This document shows positions 63,801-64,000 of a stretch of DNA of 64,000 nucleotides, one piece after another. The notes under the pieces are model-generated. The model did no database searches. It worked only from the letters and a program-made list of their open reading frames with translations, and was not told the origin of the DNA. The stretch is from Hofstenia miamia. Lineage: Eukaryota > Xenacoelomorpha > Acoela. The stretch's first letter is position 1, and each line of letters opens with the position of its first letter. The stretch spans positions 769,001 to 833,000 of the forward strand of contig SCFE01000093.1 in assembly GCA_004352715.1 (NCBI GenBank), in the 5' to 3' direction. Made by a program: the position numbers and the translations under genes.

Positions 63801-63997
63801 TTTACACAGAAATATTTCTTATGCCATTTTTGTCGTAAAAAAAATATTCAATTTTCTCTTGATTTATGATGCGTTTTGTTATTTAGGCAAATTTAACGAG
63901 CACAGATGATATAAATGCAGAGTTGAAGAACTTAGAGGGGTTAATGAAGCACATCAATGAGCTCAATCACCCGCCTTCTGCAGAATTGCATTGTTAG
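5807..63997 (+). CDS. NEO1: DCC/neogenin-family netrin receptor, 19 exons, 5'-partial
   Basis: Single-pass guidance receptor for netrins (and RGMs in the neogenin branch). Exons: 5807-5939, 21240-21402, 21443-21603, 27046-27231, 28514-28615, 35112-35309, 35353-35463, 36571-36864, 38490-38801, 38954-39259, 42758-42905, 49180-49355, 49549-49659, 52705-52812, 53161-53289, 54722-54757, 55000-55161, 56673-56746, 63887-63997. All junctions are GT-AG and phases join without a stop, giving 1006 residues: half Ig4, FN3 x6, TM, tail with P1 (DLWTSHQDPIELK), a P2-like segment and P3 (ELKNLEGLMKHINEL). Four Ig plus six FN3 plus P1-P3 is diagnostic of DCC/neogenin in known biology. Missing: signal peptide, Ig1-3 and the first half of Ig4, which lie upstream. 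I cannot tell DCC from neogenin; most invertebrates have one copy, so the symbol is a family label. Exon boundaries are inferred without transcript data. Confidence 0.95.
8442..8784. mobile_element. Foldback MITE, Tc1/mariner-type
   Basis: Terminal inverted repeats of about 62 bp with two mismatches visible: TGAACATCTAAAACACTATT at the left end and its complement at the right end, each flanked by TA (8440-8441 and 8785-8786). The interior has no open reading frame of note. TA duplication and long terminal repeats suggest a non-autonomous Tc1/mariner relative. Confidence 0.85.
8972..9007. repeat. TA microsatellite
   Basis: Uninterrupted TA dinucleotides of about 36 nt in the long Ig4-FN3-1 intron. 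It translates as Tyr-Ile repeats, which explains spurious open frames here. Confidence 0.95.
9705..9783. repeat. Imperfect hairpin with 22-nt arms
   Basis: The left arm begins CCGGCCCTGAATACTATGG and pairs with TTTCCATAGTATTCATCGCC and following bases at 9762-9783; 20 of 22 positions complement. A third copy of GCTGAATACACTGGCG lies in the loop. Probably a fragment of a terminal-repeat element. Confidence 0.7.
10202..12680. repeat. Duplicated block A (also at 45.8-47.4 kb)
   Basis: 10202-10585 matches 47041-47422, and 10802-12033 matches 45814-47039, with scattered substitutions and indels (for example 33 nt present at 46265 but absent near 11252). The gap 10586-10801 lies inside. No coding sequence recognised. 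Confidence 0.9.
10561..10824. mobile_element. Terminal inverted repeats flanking a sequence gap
   Basis: AGACTTGTCAACGAGCCG (10561-10578) and its exact complement (10807-10824) bracket 216 Ns. Both arms are flanked outside by GATGAGAACC (10551-10560 and 10825-10834). This looks like an unassembled DNA transposon or palindrome with 18-bp visible terminal repeats and a possible 10-bp duplication, although GATGAGAACC also occurs once more nearby at 10525, which weakens the duplication call. Confidence 0.6.
12682..13450. repeat. Second copies of 11.0-11.3 kb and 12.2-12.7 kb
   Basis: 12682-12992 repeats 11019-11302, and 12994-13450 repeats 12224-12680, each bounded by a single N. Near-identical with a few substitutions. 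This pattern suggests unmerged allelic contigs rather than a biological tandem duplication. Confidence 0.85.
14974..15171. repeat. Dispersed repeat, copy 1
   Basis: It begins ACCTCCGCCAAGGAGGTTAT and ends near GCTCTCCGAGTGCTTTTCTA. ACCTCCGCCA (14974-14983) is the complement of TGGCGGAGGT (15136-15145), giving short inverted ends. A second copy lies at 41848-42050. I recall similar sequence being widespread in marine invertebrate genomes, without being able to check it. Confidence 0.8.
17313..17637. mobile_element. hAT-type MITE, 325 bp
   Basis: Ends CAGAGTGGCAAACG and the complement of CAGGGTGGCAAACG. Flanking 8-mers CTTATAGT (17305-17312) and CGTATAGT (17638-17645) match at 7 of 8, the hAT signature. 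The interior has several GACCCGACCC motifs. No transposase. Confidence 0.85.
19231..19272. repeat. TA microsatellite interrupted by a single N
   Basis: TA repeats on both sides of the N at 19241; length is uncertain. Confidence 0.9.
21240..21402 (+). CDS. NEO1: Exon: FN3 domain 1, first part
   Basis: Phase 1 in, phase 2 out. It holds the A, B and C strands of FN3-1, with the proline-rich linker TPPEAPVEL and the core tryptophan in ELLWSQPEG, then FAYEIQYKM as the C strand. The acceptor is GGTTTAG and the donor AG/GTGAGC. A 40-nt intron follows. Confidence 0.93.
21403..21442 (+). other. Mini-intron, 40 nt, inside FN3-1
   Basis: GTGAGC at the 5' end and TGTTTTTAG at the 3' end. Removal joins AG/G to restore Arg and a perfect FN3-1. 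Retention would give a stop (TGA) at 21403-21405, so it must be spliced. Confidence 0.9.
21443..21603 (+). CDS. NEO1: Exon: FN3 domain 1, second part
   Basis: Completes FN3-1. LPNTLYKFRVRLFTIYAG has the tyrosine-corner pattern L-P-x-T-x-Y. FNVTKP contains a possible N-glycosylation site. Phase 2 in (AG/G completes an Arg codon), phase 1 out. Acceptor TTTTTAG, donor GTAAGC. Confidence 0.93.
21976..22241. mobile_element. hAT-type MITE, 266 bp
   Basis: Left end CTGGTGCGGCTTTAGGA; the right end is the complement of CAGGAGCGGATTTAGGA. Flanking 8-mers AACTAAAT and AACAAGAT agree at 6 of 8. Terminal repeats are clear; the class call rests on end sequence and an eroded 8-bp duplication. Confidence 0.7.
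25130..25148. other. Sequence gap, 19 N
   Basis: The gap lies between a CT run and a TA run. TATATATGTGTGTATATAAA and the following bases after it recur at 26115-26168, showing that the local assembly is duplicated. Confidence 0.95.
26081..26125. repeat. TA microsatellite
   Basis: TA run interrupted by two ATG/GTG positions, followed by sequence that repeats 25155-25200. Confidence 0.9.
27046..27231 (+). CDS. NEO1: Exon: FN3 domain 2, first part
   Basis: Phase 1 in and out. It begins with RVPGPVEISVVEV (A strand), then VLRWNDV with the core tryptophan and KKFKIYVYAV (C strand), and ends in NYVTLF, the E strand. The short reading frame runs 32 nt past the donor GTATGG before a stop, so splicing here is required. 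Confidence 0.92.
27232..28513 (+). other. Intron splitting FN3-2
   Basis: 1.28 kb, at the same domain position as the 43-nt intron of FN3-3. Apart from a G-rich patch at about 27730-27820 I see nothing recognisable. It includes the rejected pseudo-exon 28433-28471. Confidence 0.8.
28514..28615 (+). CDS. NEO1: Exon: FN3 domain 2, second part
   Basis: Joined directly to 27231, this gives TLF-ELHPGVEYKVVVVAIN, the expected E-strand, tyrosine corner and F strand of an FN3, followed by DQGPGEFAPNVTF. Phase 1 in and out. The junction codon is G/AA (Glu). A tempting extra exon at 28433-28471 would create TAA at this junction and is rejected. Confidence 0.92.
32153..32369. mobile_element. hAT-type MITE, 217 bp
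   Basis: Ends TAGAGAGTGACA and TGTCACTCTCTA are perfect 12-bp inverted repeats. Flanking 8-mers GTTAAGAG (32145-32152) and GCTAAGAG (32370-32377) match at 7 of 8. The interior has TTCGGGTCGGGTTCGGGTA. Same GGTCGGGT-rich style as the 17.3-kb element but different ends. Confidence 0.82.
34196..34226. repeat. TA microsatellite
   Basis: Pure TA run in the FN3-2/FN3-3 intron. Confidence 0.9.
35112..35309 (+). CDS. NEO1: Exon: FN3 domain 3, first part
   Basis: Phase 1 in and out. SAPPSNVTLNSF leads to TVSWSPPPV (core tryptophan) and GVIIRYVIAYAL (C strand). The exon ends at FKIT just before the tyrosine-corner loop, the same structural position as the split in FN3-2. A 43-nt intron follows. Confidence 0.93.
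35310..35352 (+). other. Mini-intron, 43 nt, inside FN3-3
   Basis: GTAAAT donor and AATTTAG acceptor. Removal yields KITGLKTDSKY across the tyrosine corner. Retention brings an in-frame TAA within the intron. Confidence 0.9.
35353..35463 (+). CDS. NEO1: Exon: FN3 domain 3, second part
   Basis: Phase 1 in and out. GLKTDSKYKVQIAAVTQNG carries the corner tyrosine and F strand, then TGPYTKWLYCTTLLENKD. It contains one N-glycosylation sequon (NGT). Acceptor AATTTAG, donor GTAATA. Confidence 0.93.
35464..36570 (+). other. Intron between FN3-3 and FN3-4
   Basis: 1.1 kb. It contains a probable hAT-type MITE at 35639-35976; the rest is AT-rich without recognisable content. Confidence 0.75.
35639..35976. 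mobile_element. Probable hAT-type MITE, about 338 bp
   Basis: The left end AGCGATGTACCGGTATCCGG and right end CCCATCCCTGT are imperfect inverted repeats. TATAAAAT flanks both sides (ending 35638 and 35984 approximately), an exact 8-bp duplication. The interior contains GGATCCGGATATCC and CCGGTAT palindromes. Confidence 0.65.
36571..36864 (+). CDS. NEO1: Exon: FN3 domain 4 (whole domain)
   Basis: One exon, phase 1-1, encodes the entire fourth FN3: MKIFWDPPKNSDEV, AYRIRIN, then GLMPNQIYSIGLTAANKAGF. The acceptor is GTGCATTTAG at 36561-36570; the earlier AG at 36547-36548 would put the domain out of frame and reach a stop. FN3-4 is among the netrin-contacting domains in studied family members. 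Confidence 0.94.
36956..37195. repeat. TA microsatellite with N gap (36987-37183)
   Basis: TA dinucleotides on both sides of 197 Ns. It starts about 90 nt after the FN3-4 donor. Confidence 0.92.
37797..38132. repeat. TA microsatellite with N gap (37816-38092)
   Basis: TA/TAA runs border 277 Ns; the true length is unknown. Confidence 0.92.
38490..38801 (+). CDS. NEO1: Exon: FN3 domain 5 (whole domain)
   Basis: Phase 1-1 exon. KDPPRPLYGLSTMVF starts the domain, VYQVKYTTYYPE is the C strand, and LAPALEYTFSVRVF the corner and F strand. It ends in SSKWSFQVKNTT, a conserved feature of the DCC/neogenin fifth FN3. B-strand position normally held by tryptophan reads IVLKY. The pair of cysteines in NCTKLWC, four residues apart, is unusual for FN3 and could form a local disulfide. 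Netrin and RGM binding map to FN3-5/6 in characterised relatives. Confidence 0.93.
38954..39259 (+). CDS. NEO1: Exon: FN3 domain 6 (whole domain)
   Basis: Phase 1-1 exon. VKLTWQPPIKSNGVITGYI is the B/C region, followed by RYSTDNNNADWVIEPI; the DWVIEP string is typical of the last FN3 of DCC/neogenin. LSPKTIYYFEITAKNSKGIG forms the corner and F strand. Only 152 nt of intron separate it from FN3-5. A TA microsatellite begins about 25 nt after the donor. Confidence 0.95.
39700..40620 (+). pseudogene. hAT transposase remnant
   Basis: Broken by several stops and frameshifts. Translating the + strand piecewise gives RFVDTRWNSRCDGLMELSDK at about 40000-40060, a hAT core motif, and SEAVVEKVFS then HKLIHTAQRARLTPEVVEKV at about 40410-40495, which is the hAT C-terminal dimerisation region (S-E-x-x-x-E-x-x-F-S, then R-x-R-L). 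A BED-type zinc finger and the N-terminal part were not found. Long inactive. Confidence 0.75.
41848..42050. repeat. Dispersed repeat, copy 2
   Basis: Matches 14974-15171 over its length, with shared TAATAGATGGATTGACCTCA and the same right end; the left ACCTCC arm is eroded to ACATATG. Moderate divergence indicates an old interspersed family. Confidence 0.8.
42293..42546. repeat. TA microsatellite with N gap (42323-42511)
   Basis: TA runs bracket 189 Ns about 200 nt upstream of the TM exon. Confidence 0.92.
42758..42905 (+). CDS. NEO1: Exon: juxtamembrane and transmembrane helix
   Basis: Phase 1 in, phase 2 out. After DHAMNMDNQSEY comes a hydrophobic stretch of about 28 residues (ITLVVGCAIGAVVIVLCLCL and on) ending in a cluster of four consecutive cysteines, then the stop-transfer basic run NRSKR. 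The cysteines at the inner face are candidate palmitoylation sites (inference; DCC is known to be palmitoylated). Confidence 0.94.
42979..43010. repeat. TA microsatellite
   Basis: Pure TA run shortly after the TM exon donor; a shorter one lies at 43416-43433. Confidence 0.9.
43574..44411 (-). pseudogene. Mariner-like transposase remnant
   Basis: Read on the - strand in shifting frames: a helix-turn-helix region AAVWKVLKTFKETGKK, the first acidic motif PNLVFSDEKKFDVQHCLSRQ, then SLSVMVTAATTATWRSLVFV and GVKVNSQ, and finally SLDLNPLDF followed by VCRIPHDSLDPLK and a C-terminal VIKNKLGHIE. The third catalytic acidic residue is Asp (LNPLD), as in one branch of the Tc1/mariner superfamily. At least four stops or shifts; the segment with the second Asp is not recognisable. 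No terminal repeats found. Confidence 0.85.
44620..44746. repeat. Two TA microsatellites with a 6-N gap (44652-44657)
   Basis: TA runs at 44620-44651 and 44711-44746, separated by a short unique stretch. Confidence 0.92.
44809..45808. other. Sequence gap, exactly 1000 N
   Basis: A round-number gap of unknown true size. The sequence right after it is the right arm (CGGCTCGTTGACAAGTCT, 45819-45836) of the inverted repeat seen at 10.8 kb. Confidence 0.95.
45809..47422. repeat. Duplicated block A', in swapped order
   Basis: 45814-47039 corresponds to 10802-12033; after a single N, 47041-47422 corresponds to 10202-10585. The two parts are therefore permuted relative to the first copy and each ends at a 1000-N gap beside the same 18-bp inverted repeat. 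Most simply two allelic contigs placed in the wrong intron. Confidence 0.85.
47423..48422. other. Sequence gap, exactly 1000 N
   Basis: Preceded by the left inverted-repeat arm AGACTTGTCAACGAGCCG at 47400-47417. True size unknown. Confidence 0.95.
48802..48835. repeat. TA microsatellite
   Basis: TA-rich run with one AA break; another lies at 49040-49061. Confidence 0.9.
49180..49355 (+). CDS. NEO1: Exon: cytoplasmic P1 motif
   Basis: Phase 2 in, phase 1 out. It starts the tail and contains LPDLWTSHQDPIELKQM, a clear match to the DCC/neogenin P1 motif, the tail segment used for UNC5 association in DCC. SRPSSPPDIQKVERVYP follows, rich in Ser/Pro. Confidence 0.94.
49549..49659 (+). CDS. NEO1: Exon: cytoplasmic tail segment, 111 nt
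   Basis: Phase 1-1. It encodes GMNHNSPVSCMPTNTRHTVM and MHPVRPYVHEQSMPTN. No named motif; proline-, histidine- and methionine-rich linker between P1 and P2. The symmetric length makes it a possible cassette exon. Acceptor CGCTTAG, donor GTAGGT. Confidence 0.88.
50128..50350. mobile_element. PIF/Harbinger-type foldback MITE, 223 bp
   Basis: Almost the whole element is an inverted repeat: left GGCCACGGCTAGACT, right complement GGCCACGGTTAGACT, then GATTGGTTAAAAA, TCACATTTGAA, CTAACCACCC and GATGTGACGATCA on both arms. It is flanked by TAA on each side (50125-50127, 50351-50353), the three-base duplication of PIF/Harbinger elements. Confidence 0.85.
50640..51220. repeat. Duplicated block B, copy 1
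   Basis: Matches 51321-51900 closely, with local differences around 51055-51075 and 51176. The two copies are separated by a single N at 51320. It contains the hAT MITE. Confidence 0.9.
50853..51141. mobile_element. hAT-type MITE, 289 bp, copy 1
   Basis: Ends CAGGGCCGTGGC and the complement of CAGGCCCGTGGC, flanked by a perfect 8-bp duplication GAAGGGGT (50845-50852 and 51142-51149). The interior contains the palindrome-like GGGGGCCATGGCCC twice. No coding sequence. Confidence 0.92.
51534..51823. mobile_element. hAT-type MITE, 290 bp, copy 2
   Basis: Same element with the same GAAGGGGT duplication and the same flanks as copy 1, so it is one insertion present twice in the assembly, not two insertions. 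Confidence 0.92.
52705..52812 (+). CDS. NEO1: Exon: cytoplasmic tail segment, 108 nt
   Basis: Phase 1-1. It encodes NCYNPNGMSYPAPMGMQPL, then NSTDMGYSPHSASGLS. Low-complexity Pro/Gly/Met/Ser linker with several tyrosines. The acceptor TTTCAG differs from the TTTAG used elsewhere in the gene. Possible cassette exon. Confidence 0.88.
52813..53160 (+). other. Short intron, 348 nt
   Basis: GTTTGT donor and TTTATGTAG acceptor. Nothing recognisable inside. Confidence 0.8.
53161..53289 (+). CDS. NEO1: Exon: cytoplasmic proline-rich segment, 129 nt
   Basis: Phase 1-1. It contains SERGLPPYPSALLPPL with PxxP-type SH3-ligand spacing, then KSFVNVQPHANSTPPSAL. The acceptor is TTTATGTAG and the donor GTAAGC. 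Probably part of the proline-rich region that recruits SH3 adaptors in relatives (inference). Confidence 0.88.
53290..54721 (+). other. Intron before the microexon
   Basis: 1.4 kb. A patch at 53880-53985 rich in CTAGGCTGGGC/CCTAGGCTAGG resembles the other GC-rich hAT-type repeats but I could not define its ends. The rest is plain AT-rich sequence. Confidence 0.7.
54722..54757 (+). CDS. NEO1: Microexon, 36 nt, tail
   Basis: Phase 1-1, only 36 nt, encoding GYYPRNYIARSH with an acceptor TTTTATTCTAG and a strong donor GTAAGT. Skipping would keep the frame (the next codon becomes Gly instead of Trp). The match to the P2 neighbourhood and good splice sites support it, but it is the least certain exon. 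Confidence 0.72.
55000..55161 (+). CDS. NEO1: Exon: P2-like segment of the tail
   Basis: Phase 1-1. VSPNQFTFQPLLPCPRQEL resembles the proline-rich P2 segment of DCC/neogenin (P-x-QFT-x-x-P pattern). NTVEMFTNPFDEDVNPGSST follows; NPF is a short motif recognised by EH-domain endocytic proteins, noted only as a pattern. Confidence 0.88.
55162..56672 (+). other. Intron before the pre-P3 exon
   Basis: 1.5 kb. No repeat family, RNA gene or coding match recognised. Confidence 0.75.
56673..56746 (+). CDS. NEO1: Exon: tail segment before P3
   Basis: Phase 1 in, phase 0 out, 74 nt. It encodes VRPQFVKPMSNTTKPFSHSR and ESNDD. The phase-0 exit fits the phase-0 start of the last exon 7.1 kb downstream, which supports both ends. 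Acceptor GCTTTTTAG, donor GTAAGA. Confidence 0.87.
57947..58219 (-). pseudogene. LINE ORF2 C-terminal zinc-knuckle region
   Basis: VCRLCKAADENPKHLLFQC gives a C-x2-C-x8-H-x4-C knuckle typical of L1/Tx1 ORF2 C-termini. 58224-58633 upstream holds further thumb/C-terminal sequence in two other frames. Confidence 0.75.
58669..59330 (-). pseudogene. LINE reverse transcriptase core
   Basis: Upstream of the annotated Met the same frame reads PEIIIGRGVRKGCPLF, so the usable frame starts at about 59330. YLVFADDITF holds the catalytic FADD at about 59180, followed by LNVLLLTKLLYQLQYYPP of the thumb. An in-frame TGA lies just upstream. Confidence 0.85.
59743..60228 (-). pseudogene. LINE ORF2 linker and start of reverse transcriptase
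   Basis: 161 codons. A charged linker, then IEEIHQAIGKLKSCPGLDGL, the typical start of LINE reverse transcriptase (K-S-x-G-x-D-G). The frame is lost afterwards. Confidence 0.8.
60229..60612 (-). pseudogene. LINE ORF2 endonuclease fragment
   Basis: Begins near MALNTINFNVNGISD (first catalytic Asn region) and includes FIQESKL with the catalytic Glu. Only about 120 residues remain where an APE endonuclease needs about 220; after RKG the sequence no longer follows the fold and the catalytic Asp/His motifs are missing, so there is an internal deletion. Confidence 0.8.
60955..60974. repeat. Short perfect palindrome at an element border
   Basis: ACACTGGGC-GT-GCCCAGTGT, 9-bp arms, directly followed by a second one, GTAAAAA-CAC-TTTTTAC (60973-60989). 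It lies between the truncated 5' end of the LINE and the old transposase, perhaps marking the end of one of them. Confidence 0.7.
61071..61296 (-). pseudogene. Older Tc1/IS630-type transposase, C-terminal half
   Basis: Minus-strand pieces in shifting frames: KGMIFLLVIDSHRV with the second catalytic Asp (61215-61245), KETLKYDEILKFF, and MLNPIERIWSIARSYVKAHM with the third catalytic Glu (about 61090-61148), then a stop near 61071. Its upstream half lies beyond the inserted Tc1 element at 62836-63041. Confidence 0.8.
61297..62833 (-). mobile_element. Tc1-type transposon, 1537 bp, complete ends
   Basis: 27-bp terminal inverted repeats: CAGTATTGGTCAGAAATGAT and on (61297-61323), and the complement at 62807-62833, 25 of 27 identical. 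TA lies directly outside both ends (61295-61296, 62834-62835). It carries one transposase gene on the - strand with two frameshifts. Size and structure are normal for Tc1 elements, and high preservation implies a recent insertion. Confidence 0.95.
61435..62448 (-). pseudogene. Tc1 transposase with two frameshifts
   Basis: Starts MTGRQLSNEIHAK, with an HTH region REEGYSYRDIGARLGVS. A frameshift near 62350 moves to the frame LRRTLDLHAKTGGY that continues for most of the protein: RTIRRRLSAAGL (second HTH), WRRVMFSDET (first Asp), YFQHDGAPVHQTK (second Asp), WPGNSPDLNVIENCW (Glu, 35 residues after the second Asp). A second shift near 61490 is needed for the usual C-terminus MPARIASVLANKGGHTKY and a stop at 61435-61437. 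About 337 codons, normal for the family. Cut-and-paste DDE transposase; inactive as assembled unless the shifts are errors. Confidence 0.92.
62836..63041 (-). pseudogene. Older Tc1/IS630-type transposase, central piece
   Basis: ETVLYMDDTNVDIHITRKNR holds the first catalytic Asp of a DDE_3-type transposase, followed by a basic turn and LVIAPKKGC. The match stops exactly at the right border of the Tc1 element; the continuation is on its other side. Confidence 0.8.
63887..63997 (+). CDS. NEO1: Terminal exon: P3 motif and stop
   Basis: Phase 0. It encodes 36 residues then TAG. DINAELKNLEGLMKHINEL is the P3 motif, the most conserved tail element, with a leucine pattern like paxillin LD motifs; in DCC, P3 mediates receptor multimerisation and FAK binding. 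Ten residues (NHPPSAELHC) follow P3, whereas vertebrate family members end almost directly after it. Three bases of 3' UTR are visible. Confidence 0.95.
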   Translation, partial: ANLTSTDDINAELKNLEGLMKHINELNHPPSAELHC

Positions 63998-64000
63998 ACT

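Larger units (their letters stand above)
56747..63886 (+). other. 7.1-kb last intron filled with transposons
   Basis: GTAAGA donor at 56747 and TTATTTAG acceptor at 63886. About three quarters is mobile DNA on the opposite strand: the LINE, the old transposase and the nested Tc1 element. 63042-63886 shows nothing recognisable. Confidence 0.85.

Noticed and set aside
1-64000. A previously undescribed multi-gene system, tRNA, rRNA or operon-like cluster
   Set aside because: Apart from one host receptor gene and transposon remnants I found no second host gene and no RNA gene by eye.

Overview
The window is animal nuclear DNA: AT-rich, dominated by introns and degraded transposable elements, with TA microsatellites and assembly gaps. 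It carries one real host gene, on the + strand, running from before position 1 to a stop codon at 63995-63997. The gene is a netrin receptor of the DCC/neogenin (UNC-40/Frazzled) family. I reconstruct 19 exons (3021 coding nt including the stop, 1006 residues) whose splice phases agree at every junction. They encode the end of Ig domain 4, six fibronectin type III (FN3) domains, one transmembrane helix, and a cytoplasmic tail of about 300 residues with recognisable P1, P2-like and P3 motifs. The start codon, signal peptide, Ig1-Ig3 and the first half of Ig4 lie upstream.

Layout: 1-5806 is intron with a 12-copy, 147-bp tandem array. 5807-5939 is the Ig4 exon, followed by a 15.3-kb intron. FN1 is at 21.2-21.6 kb, FN2 at 27.0-28.6 kb, FN3 at 35.1-35.5 kb, FN4 at 36.6-36.9 kb, FN5 at 38.5-38.8 kb and FN6 at 38.9-39.3 kb. 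The transmembrane exon is at 42.8 kb, the P1 exon at 49.2 kb, small symmetric tail exons lie at 49.5-56.7 kb, and the P3/stop exon is at 63.9 kb. Two introns are only 40 and 43 nt, while others exceed 6 kb.

The introns hold mobile DNA: an L1/Tx1-like LINE (about 57.7-60.95 kb, - strand); a Tc1-type transposon with terminal repeats and TA duplication (61297-62833) inserted inside the transposase gene of an older element; a decayed mariner-like transposase (about 43.57-44.41 kb); a decayed hAT transposase (about 39.7-40.6 kb); and several hAT, Harbinger and Tc1-type MITEs with visible target-site duplications.

The organism is a non-vertebrate metazoan with a single-type DCC/neogenin receptor and apparently high heterozygosity, since allele-like duplicated blocks flank single-N contig joins. 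A tunicate or another marine invertebrate would fit, but the sequence does not settle it. I found no new multi-gene system. The most notable items are the complete receptor model with mini-introns, the nested transposon, the nucleosome-length satellite and probable misplaced haplotigs.
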